From NCBI RefSeq assembly GCF_024868665.1, contig NC_079898.1, forward strand, positions 10,787,458-10,851,457: a stretch of DNA of 64,000 nucleotides. Reading direction: 5' to 3'. The stretch comes from Triplophysa rosa. Taxonomy: Eukaryota; Chordata; Actinopteri; Cypriniformes; Nemacheilidae. Position numbers and translations under genes: made by a program. The notes under the pieces are model-generated. The model made no database searches. It was not told the DNA's origin and saw only the letters and a list, made by a program, of their open reading frames with translations. Shown one piece after another: positions 13,501 through 25,147 of the stretch (within the stretch, counting starts at the first letter, position 1; each line of letters opens with the position of its first letter).

Positions 13501-16500
13501 TCTCAGAGTTGTCTTCCTGCTCAGCCCATGCTTGTCGTGGAGCCACTCTTTCTCTCTTCACACCTTCCTCAGTTCTCGTTCTCTCCTCCTTATCTCCCCT
13601 TATTTCACGAATTCTATTGGTGCTGTCTGGTTGTTTGATAGTTTTGTTTGTTGGAGTGGTACTGTGAATGAGACGAGACAGACGCTCTAGTCTATCAAGC
13701 AAAGACGCATCTCCCTCATTAGTGGGTCGGGTATCATCCACGCTCCATTTCTCATTGAAGCGACGCCAGAGTTGGTCCAAAGAACTGCTAATCTCTACAC
13801 TAACATCATGCGGCGTTCTGTCCTGCCTGTTCTTGTTTAATCCAGACCTATTGATTGGTTGAGAAGGTACATGCTGTGGTTCTAGGAGTAATTTAGGCTC
13901 CTGCATGGTTCTGTTCTGAAGGTGCAAATCATCTGTGCTGTAATCTGCCTCCATGTGCAAGGGGACAAAATGATCTTCATCACCCATGTCCTTCACTGAG
14001 ACAAAAGATGTTTGAGGAGCAGTACTGTTGTATCGGCCGGTAGGTTCTTTAAAACTCCTCCTAGACACACTGGATGACTCTGAGAGTGGAAGAAACAAAA
14101 AACGACAATGAGGTTTTGTAAGTAAGTATCAATAGTAGGGTACTGTGGAAATGTATAATTCTACAATCGTACACATCTACAATGTTTTTTCTGCCAACAA
14201 AAAGAAATCTTTGAAGAATCTCAAAATATAATTGAATCAAAGTTTCATTTATCCATATAATAAAACCATATAGTACCTTGTGACTGTCAAGCCCCACAAA
14301 AGAAAACAAATGTAATTCATATGACTTCATCTGAATGATTTCAAATCTAAAGCATGATAAAGCGCAGCTCTGTGATACATTGTGTTGCATAGAAAGAAAT
14401 CTCAGACATTCATAAAGAAATAACCGTGAGCAGATTGTAATTTATTTGACAATTTATTTACACCAAACACTGTACAGCTAATAATGGAATCAGTCCCAAA
14501 TATCTTACCTATTGTTACACTGGCTCTCTTACTGTAGATGCCTTCCTTGTGCTTTGGCATAACTGCATCGTCTTCTAACTCTCTGGAACCCAAAATGTGT
14601 TTATTGAAGTGCGGTGGCACAGCATCATCAGACCCTACAAACAGAGCGAAAGCACGAGAGAGCTGGATCAGTGACGAACGAGACAGTGGGCCCCACAAGG
14701 GTTTGACGTAGATCAGATGATGCTAGTGTTCCTGGATTGTCTTTCTCTTGGACAAAGAGCATGAATAATGCACGACTGTGTGCGAGAGTGTGAACCAGCT
14801 GCAAGACCCTGGGGGAGGGGCTAAAGGAATGACAAGAAAGAATTTGAAAAGCTGATATGAAAGCAGTTATTAATTCGAATGATATCATGGATATAGGAAA
14901 AAGATGCAGATATGGATCCCTTTAGATAATAAATAAAAGATTTAGCCAGCAATCATACCTTCTTCAACGTTTAGTATCATCATTGCCTCAGTTACACAAT
15001 AAACTGAATTACTAAAAGGAGTAGACCATGAGATAATGATAAAGTTTTTTAAAGATTAAATTAAAATAATGAACATGTTTAATAGTCTGTTACTTATGTG
15101 CTACCTGACAGAAAGCAAGTTACATTATATTGCTATGTATTGCCTAATGCTGAGTGCAGCTTTCTGTGACATACCTGAATGGGAGCTTTCCACAGTTGTG
15201 TCAGAGCGATCATGAGAAAGCTCTGGATCAGCCTGCGGGACATAGAACAGCTCGGAGCTACCATGCGGTTTGTAAGGCAACAGTGTACGGACAGCTACAG
15301 AAAGGGCACATAGTCAAAAACAAATCACTTTAATATACCCAAATGAACCCAACTTTTAAATTTGAATTTGCCTATTCAAATGACAGTAAAAAACTGTTGC
15401 CAAAGATTTAAACATCTCTCACCTGCTGCTTGGACAGCGAGAGTTCTGGACGTCCCTGCCATTGTTTGAGTTGATGCAAAGGCCAGAGGATATCTGGCCT
15501 GTAGGTGTGGATTGACTTCATTCTGGACTTGAAACGGTTCATTGTGCTCAAATGATCTGGCTTGATGTGATATTAAATTGAACCGCTGTTGTTCAGTTCC
15601 AGTGCTTGTAATAAGGGGGGACTGTCTTGAGAGTGGCACATCTATGAAGCTGTTCTGACTGGACCACCTGCTTGAGTGATATTCGACAGAATGGGACTGG
15701 TGTTTGGGTCTGGGGGATAAACTGACGTGTATGTGAGAGAGGTGGGATTTATTAGCAGGAGCTGTGTCTGAAGCAACACTGGACATAATCTGGTTACTGC
15801 CTGTGATATTATAATCCATGTCAGACATTTCTTGGACAATGAGAGGATCATTCTTGACAGTATTTTCTTTGCTATCATCAGCTGTAATTTCTTCAGTCCC
15901 CTCTATTGATTTGCCCTCACCCTCCGTCTCTTCCTCTCTGTCAGATGCATTTGGGATTACAGCCGGCTGATGTCTCAGTTGTGGATAAAATACTTCAGGA
16001 TTTGTATCTGTTCCTTTGTGGTGACCATTGTGCTGTAACATGTCTTGCCTGGCATCAACATTACCCAGTTCCACGGCACCAGTGAGAGAGCAATCTGAAG
16101 GCAACTGTGGGGATGGAGTACGTCGAGTGGTTGCTATAGAAATAGAAGTTAAAGTTGGTGGGCTGAACCCCTCCCGGAGACCAATCTGGTGAACTCTGGC
16201 TTCCAGATCCCGTTGTTCAGGGGTGTAGAGTAGAACATTGGAATCCAAAGGTTTCTGAGTGGTTTTCTGTAGTACATCTGAGACATGACTATCCATGCTG
16301 GGCACGCCAACAAAATCTTTCCCAGGCTGAGATCCAGCACCAACACGGGACTGGGCACTTCCCTCTGAATCTGAGCTCCACTGAGGAACATAGTGAGACA
16401 GAAACAAAGAGCAGATTGAGTTATTGTGTTGGGGAGTATTGTGGGAAGTAAGAGTAGTGAGTGGGAGAGTATAAACACTTTTGAGTATAAACACTGCAGA

Positions 16501-19500
16501 CACAAGCTCTGTCCAGAAAATGAGTGCAAAGAGAAAGCCACGCAAACACACATCTTTACCTTGAATACATTCTAACAGGACAGTCCACAATGCAGTCTGC
16601 CACACCAGAAATAAATCGCATATTATAACAGACTAAACATGATAAATAAATACCTCCCTTCGAAAAATAAAAAAAATATTATAGACCCTCATGCTAACCC
16701 GTTGGTATTTTTTTATAATTTTTTATGAACTGAAGAGCAAAATAAACATACACATTTATGTTATGATAGTAATGATGTAACGATGATTAAATGACAAAAA
16801 GTTGTCATTTTTAGATAAACTTAGTTTTCATTTTCGGATTAACTATTTTGTATCAACCAAATAGGACAGATGCTGACATTCACTAACACGGTTTCCGCAA
16901 ATTTGTTGGACTAGCATGTTGGCATATGTGTGTTACCTTGGTGTGTTGGGTGTTCATTAGAAGCTCTCTTTTGATGTCTTCAATTCTCTTTCTGTCTTCT
17001 GCATTTAGCTGTAAACTTTCACACTGGTGGCCAGAAACCTTCATTAGGATCCATTCTTCAGAAACAGAGACAGAATGCTGTCATCATTATCATGCAATAA
17101 CTACCTAAACATGTAATAAATACGTGCAGCACATCAAACATAAAACATTTTTTATTATGTACCTCGGGCACGGCTATCCTCTGGGTCAGCGGTGCTTGGC
17201 CGGCTTGTAACCATAGAAACAGGTGACTCACTCTGCAGTAACTTGCCAACTCTGGCAGCCAATGAACTCTCGCTGTTGCTGTCACTCAGACTTCCAGCAT
17301 CGGCTGATGCATGGGATGGACTATACCCAGAGGAGCCAACCACAGCATTCTCAGTCTCCTCCTGGTTCTGAGGAAAGTTTCCTGTCATTAAAGGAACATT
17401 CGACTGCACGGTCAACCGAGCTGCAGGCTGCTTCGCTTTATCTGGGTCAGCAGCACTGCATCCTTCAGGCTCAGCCCGTCTTGGGGTCACACAGAGGTCA
17501 TGTGACTTTAAACTTTCATCTCTGCTGAGCGAGAGGGCATCAGGTTTACTTGTAAAGTCGGTCCGTGTGGATGGTTGATGTGCTCCCTGAGAGGAAGAAG
17601 AGCTTGCTTTTAAAGCCGAGTCGGATGAAGAGCGGGTCAACAGTAGGGAACAGTTACCACTAGCTGAGAGAGACCTGCCATCATGATAACCCTGAGCATT
17701 TCGGCCTAGAGAAACAAGCGAGGTGTCGCTCTCCGAGAGGCGGTGGGACCCGGGAGAGGACATCAGAGAAGATCTACCCGAGACAAGGCTTTCTGCACGT
17801 CCCAGCAAACGCCTGATTTCATGCAGTGTGCCAGAGCCCACAAAAGAATCATCCTCCTTCACTTCCTCTCTGGGCACAACTGGAGCCACAGAATCTGGAC
17901 TGAGCTCGCTTGAGAGGCCAAAGCTACCTTCACTTTGAGGAGTGTCAGAGTGTTGTAAGTTTGATGAAGGATGTAATGTTGAATGACGTCTTGGTGGAGT
18001 ATCGGGCAGATTCAATATCGTCCCAGCACTTTGCTGACCGGTTGCTTGGTCTTGCTGAGACAGGCGGTGTGAGACAGAAGCGCTGGAGTCAGCTGAGAGT
18101 TGACTGGAACTGGAGAATGCCTCTTTCTGAGTGTCAACTGTAAAGACAAGAAATTAACCCAATGACAATCAAATATGAGCAGCCGCAATACACAAATATT
18201 ATATACAACATATTAAAGAAATAATGAAAATTATTTCAAAAATGAAAATTCTGTCAACATTTATTGACCCATATGTCATTCTTTCTTCTGCAGAACACAA
18301 AAGAAGATATTTATAAAAATGCTGGTAACCAAACAACACTGACCCCTATTGACTCCCATTGTATAGACACAAAATTAATAAGACATTTCTCAAAATATCT
18401 TCTCTTGTGTTCCACAGAAGAAAGTCATGCAGGTTTTGATCGACATGAGAGTCAATAAATTGTTTATTTTTGTACAAACGATCCTTTTATTTATATTCAC
18501 AAATATAAAATACGAATGATATTTCACAGCATATATCAGATATCATCTGTTCACCTTCAGATGGCTGTGTGCTTTTTGTTGGCGTTCCGATGGATCCTTT
18601 GATGGTGCATAGGTCAGTAGGAGAGAATTCAGGTTCTCTGATTGGCCCCCGAAGCGTGAACGGATTTAAGATTGTTGAAGGTGATTGATCGATTCCTAAA
18701 TTCAGCAGATACAACTATAGAGATATAAAAATACAACCAGAATTTTTATGAGATGGTCTACTAGTGCACATAAACAAATGACAAACATCTCCAAAACCAT
18801 CATCAAAAATACATAAGACAACATTCACAATGGACTAAGCGTACACAAGCATAGTGACTTGCTAGAAGTCGGGATATCAGTTTCCGGTTTACCGGATTCG
18901 CCCAGGTTGGACATTCTAAAAGACTTACCGTACCAAAACAATGACCAAGGAAAAACCAAATTTCTGTTGGATTATACTTGTAATAAACACTAGCTGCTGT
19001 CAAAGGAACAAGCTCTTATTACACTGATTAGATGAAAAACTTAACTTAAAAAGTTAATCATTTCTCCCCCGTAGAAGTCCATTATAAGGAAAAGCGTAAC
19101 ATTGTTTAACACACCGAAAAAACGACCTGAAAAAAACAAATTATTAAATAATATTATCACCAATATCAAACATCAACATGATATCAGAAAAGTTCTATGT
19201 TCTCAGTTTGCGCTGCCTTGAGCTGAGCTGTTTCCTTATAATGCACCTCTATGGGGGCTTAATGTGAGATTATTCACTTATGGAGAATGTTGATGTCACG
19301 CCCTATGTTGCATGTTGTAGTGGCGCCACCATCTTGGGAGGATCATACTCCACTGCTATTATTGTTTTGATATGTACCGTAACTTGTTTTGTTTGATTTG
19401 TGGAGAAATCGAAAGTGAAAGAAACGGGCTTTCCTGAACGACTCTACGTAATGCTATTGACTACCTACCATAGTTATATTTCCTAATCTAACAAGAAAAA

Positions 19501-22500
19501 CAAAACACTGCATTGAATACACTAGCAGCGATCCTCCCAAGATGGCGCAACATTCAACACGGCGTGACTTAGCTTCACATTCTCTATTTGTGAAATAAGA
19601 GCTTTGACAGCAGCTAGTGTTTACTGCAAGTTTGACAGAAATGTGGGTTTTACTGTCATCGTTTGTGTACGGTAAGCATTTTGGAAAGTCACACATTTTG
19701 GAAAATTCAGAAGTTCGTCACTATACTTGTGCAGAGTCCATTTTGCATGCGTAAAGTAACATACTTTAGACTGAAACAGGATATCACAACAAAACCTACA
19801 GCAGGAGTTTATTTATTCAATTATTCAGACTGTACTAGCATGCAAAAAAATATTTTATTTCATGTTTATTTCATGATGACCAAGTTTATTGTGTTAACTT
19901 ACAGGAATCCTGTCTTCAATGTTGAGCTCTCTCGACTGAGGAGGAGATGTAGGTCTGGATGTCCAGTATGGTGCATAATTGTCTACCTCAAGACTCAATA
20001 CAGAAGAAGCAGCTCCTACTGATGCCCGCATACTCTGCTCTCCATGGTAACTGCCTTGAGAGCTAGACAGAGTGCTGCTCATGTTGAAGCTCGATGACAC
20101 GTCACTGAAGCGACCAAGACTGGCGAGAGGGGAGGGCTTGACAGTGCTTTTATCCTGTAACGCAGCTGAACTATTATTCTTTCCTAGAAGTATTGACCGA
20201 CTGCTCAGCGATCTGGTAACTGGAATGATGTCATCAGTTTGTGCTGGAACTCTGTGTGAACCTGTGTCTCTCTGAATAGAGGTTACCACCGAGTTCAGCG
20301 AGGAGTGAGAGTGATTGATAGGTGACTCAGATGTTTGACCTCTAAGCACACCCGCCCCAATGACATCCACCCGATGGGGTGAGCCACTTCCAGAGTGAAG
20401 CTGACGCACGTCTTGAGAAATCTTGAGTGCCCCAGATACTAAATCCTGTGATTTGTTCTTTAGTGAAACATCATCAAATGCCTTCAGAGCCAAATTGTCA
20501 TAAAATGACCTGCTGGAAGTTTGATTGGCTGTCCAAGCATCTACTTTTTGTAAGTAGCTTAGGCTGGGAAGAGACTGTACTCTTCCAAGAGCTAAATGAG
20601 AAACCTGACCTTTCATCTTTGTACCAGAGTAAAATGATTGGCTGTCTGAGCTAGGAACATCAGGGGCAGGTGAAGATCCTTGTTGTTTAGAGATGGTATG
20701 TGTTTGGAACTCTGTCGGGGTAGTTTGTGAGGCTGATGAAGGTTTGCTAGGGACTGTAACTGTTGATTGAGGACAGGTGGGTGAGGAATGTTGATCCAAA
20801 ACACTTAGATCCAATGAAGAAATTAATCCTGTTTTGGAATGACTGTTTTGCGATGATGCAGCAGCAGAGGCAACACCCTCTTCTTGGGAATGTACAAGTA
20901 AAAGTTTGGTCAATGCAGGTGGGGGTTTCACAAGGGGCACTGCAGGGGTGGACTGAGACACTGGATGGGTGCTCAAGAATGACCCATCTGCCGCCATTGC
21001 ATTACCCGAGCTCCAAACCAATCTCTGCAGTCCTGGGATATGCATTGCACCTGCACCGGCCGGTGTGACAAACAGCCCACTATGAGAGCTTCTGTTCCTA
21101 TTATGATGTCTACTTGCTGGTTCAGAGATTGAGCCTACCTGTCCCTTATACAGTTGATCACGGAGACGGTCAGCTGTTTGATGTGAATGTACCCGAGAAT
21201 CCCGGACAGTAATGTCTGACACAGCTGAACTCTGAAATAAAGATGATGAGCCCCCTTGTGGCTGCTCTCTGCTGCTGGACAGAACAAACTGAAATTCATG
21301 TTCAACAGCTGTGCCAGGTCCGGCCATAAAGCCTGTTTGAATATTCATGGAAGGTTCTACATGGCACTTAGCTGTGTTTGGGTGGTCTGATGCAGGTTCA
21401 GGATGATCAAGGGGAGTCTCAGAGGCAACTGCACTATTGATATTAACAGCAGACACTCCTGCAAGCTGCTGAAAGGCACTCTGCTCCTCTCCTTCCATTT
21501 GTCTGTCAATTTTGTTTTCAGCTTCAAATGAAACCCTCTCTTCCTCCTTGATTTTGTAATGGTCTCCAGGTGAGAGGCTGTGCTGGGAAAGCGAACAGCA
21601 GCTAATTTCAGCTTCCAACAGAGCTGCAGGCACATCTAAAGGATGCTGGGATAGCGTGGCCTGCTCATGAATAGTCTCTTGGTGATGGGAATCATCAGCT
21701 CCACCTACATGTGAGTACATTCTGGGGCACCTCTCAGAGATAACGGAGAGGTCAGGAAATCCCCTGAATACACAAATGCAATAGAGAAGATATTACATAC
21801 ATACAAAACAATACTTCCTAAAAAAATAAATAAAATAAAAAGTAAATAGTACCGGAGGGCGACAAATTCTGCATCTGTATGCTGAAAAAATGTAGAATCA
21901 GAAAAAGGATGAGATTTGTCCAAGGAGGGCAGCAGGACTAGTGCAGGTGACATCTGGCTATCTTGAAACTCTGAAAGACAAACAAAAAAACACACTTGAT
22001 ATAACAAATGTCTTTATTATGTAAAGACTGACAAAAACAATAAAAGTTAAAGGGGTCATATGGCGTGAACACGTGTTTTTCTGTGTCTTTGGTGTGTTAT
22101 AAGTTGTCCATGCATGTTTTAGATGCGTGAAATTGCAAAAATTAAAGTGTCGGAACAAAAGATGCATTCTATCTAAAAGCGAACGCTCACGCAGACCTGC
22201 CTGAAACGCCTCGTGTAACCACACCCCCACAAATCTACGTCAGTTCGTGGTATGATTTGACTAAGACCGTCCAAATGTATACGCAAGTAAGGTGGGCGTA
22301 CCTGTCAGTACAATTGCTTTGGAACATGACGTTCCAAATAGGGTAAGAAGCGTCACATTTCCGTCACACCCTTGCAGTATTTCGACAAATCACTACGCAC
22401 TGGTTAACTGGCCAATCATAGCACACCTCGCTTTTCAGAGCGATGAGCTTTGTATAAAATCTGCGCGTTTCAGAGAGGCGGGGCAAAGAGGAGATACAAA

Positions 22501-23426
22501 CATGCACGGTATGTGGAAAATACAGTGCTTTTGAACCTTAAATCATGTATACACATTGCATTACATCTAAAACAAACGATAATACTCGTTTTAGCCGTGT
22601 CATATGACCCCTTTAACATTCACTGACAGTGGGATATAAACGTCTGAGACCACAACTGAAAAGTCTCACACAGTACACATACACCTTCTTGAGTGTACCT
22701 AGTAGTTTAAAGGTCTCAGATTTGTCATGCATGTTACTTAATGGTATCCCAACATCTTGAGCATCTGTGCGTTGTCTGGAAGCCTCTAAATTATGTTGTC
22801 CATGCTGCAGGCAGGGAATCTCTGCAGGGGTCTGGAGGGGTTAAAAACGATTTTTTTACAGGAACACACATAATGTATATGCATTGATTATCTATGTCTT
22901 TTTGTACGTCTGCCATCAAATGTCACATACTGTTTGTCAAACCTTCTTTTTAGGGTTAAACGGGTTATTTACATTAAACTATGTATTTTGGTTTTTGCGA
23001 TGCTACTAATTTACAAGTAACTGGTCTGTTACCCACTTTTTAGCCTGAGCCAGCTAACAGTGAAACGGTACTGAGAACTAATAAACTACAAATTATTTAG
23101 TACTTGATAAATAACTTACTTAATAGTATGTTCTCGTATTTATTCTATACATAAACGACTGCGATCAGGCCATTAAACAGCCATTAAAGTTAACTTTGTG
23201 CACTCCTTACTTGTTGCCACGCAATGATTGTTAGCAACAAGGCTGTCTCGATTAGCGAACCGAGACGAGTCATATAGAAGTTATAGCAACAAAAAAACAC
23301 GCAATTTCCAGAATAAAAGCACGACATTACGTTTGTTTTATCTTTGTTACTATTAACAGTTTTACTACTTTGTAATTTCTAAAGACTCACTCTGTTTACA
23401 TTTGCTGCATCCTCCTCTGAATCCAT
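10566..23426 (-). CDS. alms1: Centrosome and basal body protein ALMS1 (Alstrom syndrome 1)
   Basis: Seventeen exons (23391-23426, 22699-22831, 21853-21970, 19903-21763, 18555-18714, 17163-18137, 16937-17055, 15423-16380, 15175-15294, 14509-14634, 13241-14079, 12614-13031, 12245-12516, 11984-12143, 11854-11911, 10750-10849, 10566-10610) keep phase and give about 2,165 residues. ALMS1 is a very large, mostly disordered protein of centrosomes and ciliary basal bodies; its loss causes Alstrom syndrome in humans. Landmarks are EWILMKVSGHQCESLQLNAE, ELFYVPQADPELS, KHKEGIYSKR, SWFVSADELKSDGRKEN and the C-terminal ALMS motif (about 2046-2165), with EALELHRPQFVSRSRERMKR and YAQLPEVRKRSEEEKRRAEH. The human protein is about 4,170 residues; the large exon here is only 1.86 kb, and I see no long tandem-repeat array in it. 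A 96-base segment in exon 12 (12830-12925) looks like an intron but is open in frame; without it the protein is about 2,133 residues. Repeats occupy several introns. Confidence 0.93.
11250..11814. mobile_element. TTAA-flanked 565-bp element, copy 1
   Basis: Inverted ends agaggtcatatg and catatgacccct are bounded by TTAA at 11246-11249 and 11815-11818. The element lies in the alms1 intron between exons 15 and 16. It has no coding capacity. A second copy in the same orientation, highly similar by eye, lies at 22051-22612. Confidence 0.8.
12830..12925 (-). other. alms1: In-frame optional intron or exonic segment of alms1
   Basis: On the minus strand this 96-base segment starts gtttgt and ends ttctttgcag, like a small intron in phase 1. 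Its length is a multiple of three and it has no stop, so both spliced and retained forms keep the alms1 frame (32 residues difference). The encoded residues are Cys- and Lys-rich, unlike the neighbouring Ser-rich sequence. I favour an intron, because no alternative splice sites are needed. Confidence 0.5.
18236..18470. mobile_element. Diverged copy of the TTAA element family
   Basis: Internal sequence of the same family as 1212-1480 (aaaatgaaaattctgtcaac, cacaaaagaagatattt), lying in the alms1 intron between exons 5 and 6. The terminal agggatag and TTAA ends are not preserved. Confidence 0.65.
18890..19705. repeat. Large imperfect fold-back in an alms1 intron
   Basis: The left arm (about 18895-19020) contains actagctgctgtcaaagg, and the right arm (about 19585-19700) contains its near reverse complement, tttgacagcagctagt. 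A second inner pair is gcgccaccatcttgggagga (near 19323) against tcctcccaagatggcgc (near 19533). The whole is a palindromic element of about 0.8 kb with no coding frame. It is probably a non-autonomous DNA transposon, family unknown. Confidence 0.65.
22051..22612. mobile_element. TTAA-flanked 562-bp element, copy 2
   Basis: Ends aggggtcatatg and catatgacccct sit between TTAA at 22047-22050 and 22613-22616, in the alms1 intron between exons 2 and 3. It is a direct, highly similar repeat of the copy at 11250-11814. Confidence 0.8.
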
Positions 23427-25096
23427 GTTGTGATAGCTCGTATACGTTACGGCGGCGCACGCGCACTACAAGGTTTTTGAATCCACAGAGAAACTGATGA
23501 AATGATCTCAAGTTAAGAGACAGTCCCAAAAACAAAATAAATTATTCTTTATAATGCCTGTATTAAAAATGCTAGACACGTGAAGCCCGTTGTTACACCA
23601 GTTTTCAGTGGATTGGATAACAAAGAACACGGAAGTTCTGCGCGCAGAACGTCTGACGCTGTTGCTACGACAACAAGAAAAGCCCGCAGTGTTGCGCGGG
23701 AAATCTTCATGCATGCATGTATTTGCATTATAATAAAACATAATGTATTGTGTATATAATAACATGATGTGAACCGGGTCTTCATGTATAACATATTGTT
23801 TTGCTGTGTGTTTTTATTTATTTATTTTAAACGTCATTTATTATTCTCAGGATATGTCAGGCCTGAATTACAAGTATGTACTTACAATTTGGCTACAAGT
23901 CTGTGATATGGTCTATGGAAAAACTAAAAATAAAACCCTTGAGAGGTTATGAGCAGGTTATAATCAATTAAATGTCTTAATTTGTTACTTTTCTTTTTAT
24001 AAACAAAAATATGAAGGCAAATGCAACCATTAATGTATAAAGTATAAGAATCAGGGTTTCAGTCAAAGGTGTAGTCCGCAGTACTGATGGTCTCAGCATT
24101 GAAAGTGGCAATCAGCTCATAAGTCTTTTGTGCCCCTGGTGTACGTGGTTGCTTTCCCAAAACTTTTGAGACACTATTCAAGGTCTCCCAGGTGCAAGCT
24201 GTATGCCTTTCATGGCCTTGAAATCCAGTAAACTCTTTTTGAACCACAGTTCAGTGTGTCCTTGAACACACACTTCTGTGTACTGACAGCCCAGTCTGGT
24301 TTCCCCTCATGGGTAGGCACACACATTCCAGGGCGTTCAAGTTTTATCACAAGTTTGGAGTGAGATCACATCTGTTAGCAGAGGAGCCACTGAAAGTTTC
24401 AGTAGTGGCCCCTCAGCCCCACCCAATTCTCTCAAGATTTTCTAGCAGTTAGATTTAATTATTGTTATAACTGACCAGTACAAATAAAAATTGTACAAAT
24501 TGGTAAATCTGATAAAAGTTAGACAAATGAAATAAATAATTTAAAAAACATTAAATGATGTATCAAAAATAAAAAGAAATAACAAACAAGCAGTGCACAA
24601 TGTATACATACTGTACACATACCACAGAATTGTAGAAATCGTCCTGAGCATGTATGTCAAGCTGTGTGTGTAAAACATTACTGAATTGTTAACCAGAGTG
24701 CTCTGCTTTAAAAGAAGAAGTCTCAGCATAGCTGAAAAGAACATTAATACAGGAGAATTTAGAATAATAAAACACATCTCTACTTTTCTTAGATTTAGGT
24801 TGCCAAATCTTAGGTAAAGCATTAAATGTACATTGTCTTTTATATGCATTGTCTTTGAATACTTATATTTAATCAGTTATTTCAAAACTGACAAACTGTA
24901 GACAAACTGTAGACAGTAAAATGTTATCAACATCAACAAAAGCAATCTTTAAACTGCAGCAGCATGCATGATTTATTACTTTTTAATTCTGGTGAAATGT
25001 GCCATATTTACACCAATATTACATAATGTAAGATTAATGTAATTTAAAGTGCAAGTTATACATTAAAGATAAATGATAAAAAAGAAAAAGACAAAC
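23427..25096. other. Intergenic DNA upstream of alms1
   Basis: The first 200 bases should hold the alms1 promoter and are CG-richer than the surroundings (acggcggcgcacgcgcac near 23450). At 24050-24430, on the minus strand, there is a coding-like but frameshifted block (PGMCVPTHEGKPDWAVSTQK, then ETLNSVSKVLGKQPRTPGAQ) that I do not recognise. It may be a pseudogene fragment. The rest is AT-rich without features. Confidence 0.4.
24056..24430 (-). pseudogene. Unrecognised coding-like fragment, probably decayed
   Basis: Read on the minus strand, two frames carry protein-like stretches: LLKLSVAPLLTDVISLQTCD followed by PGMCVPTHEGKPDWAVSTQK and CVFKDTLNC, then a shifted frame with TWETLNSVSKVLGKQPRTPG. 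At least one frameshift is needed and no splice sites separate the pieces. I do not recognise the family. It could be a retrocopy or simply a chance open stretch. Confidence 0.25.
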
Positions 25097-25147
25097 TGAT
25101 CTCATCCCCATTGATTCCCATAGTAGCCTATTTATTTTCCCTACTAT

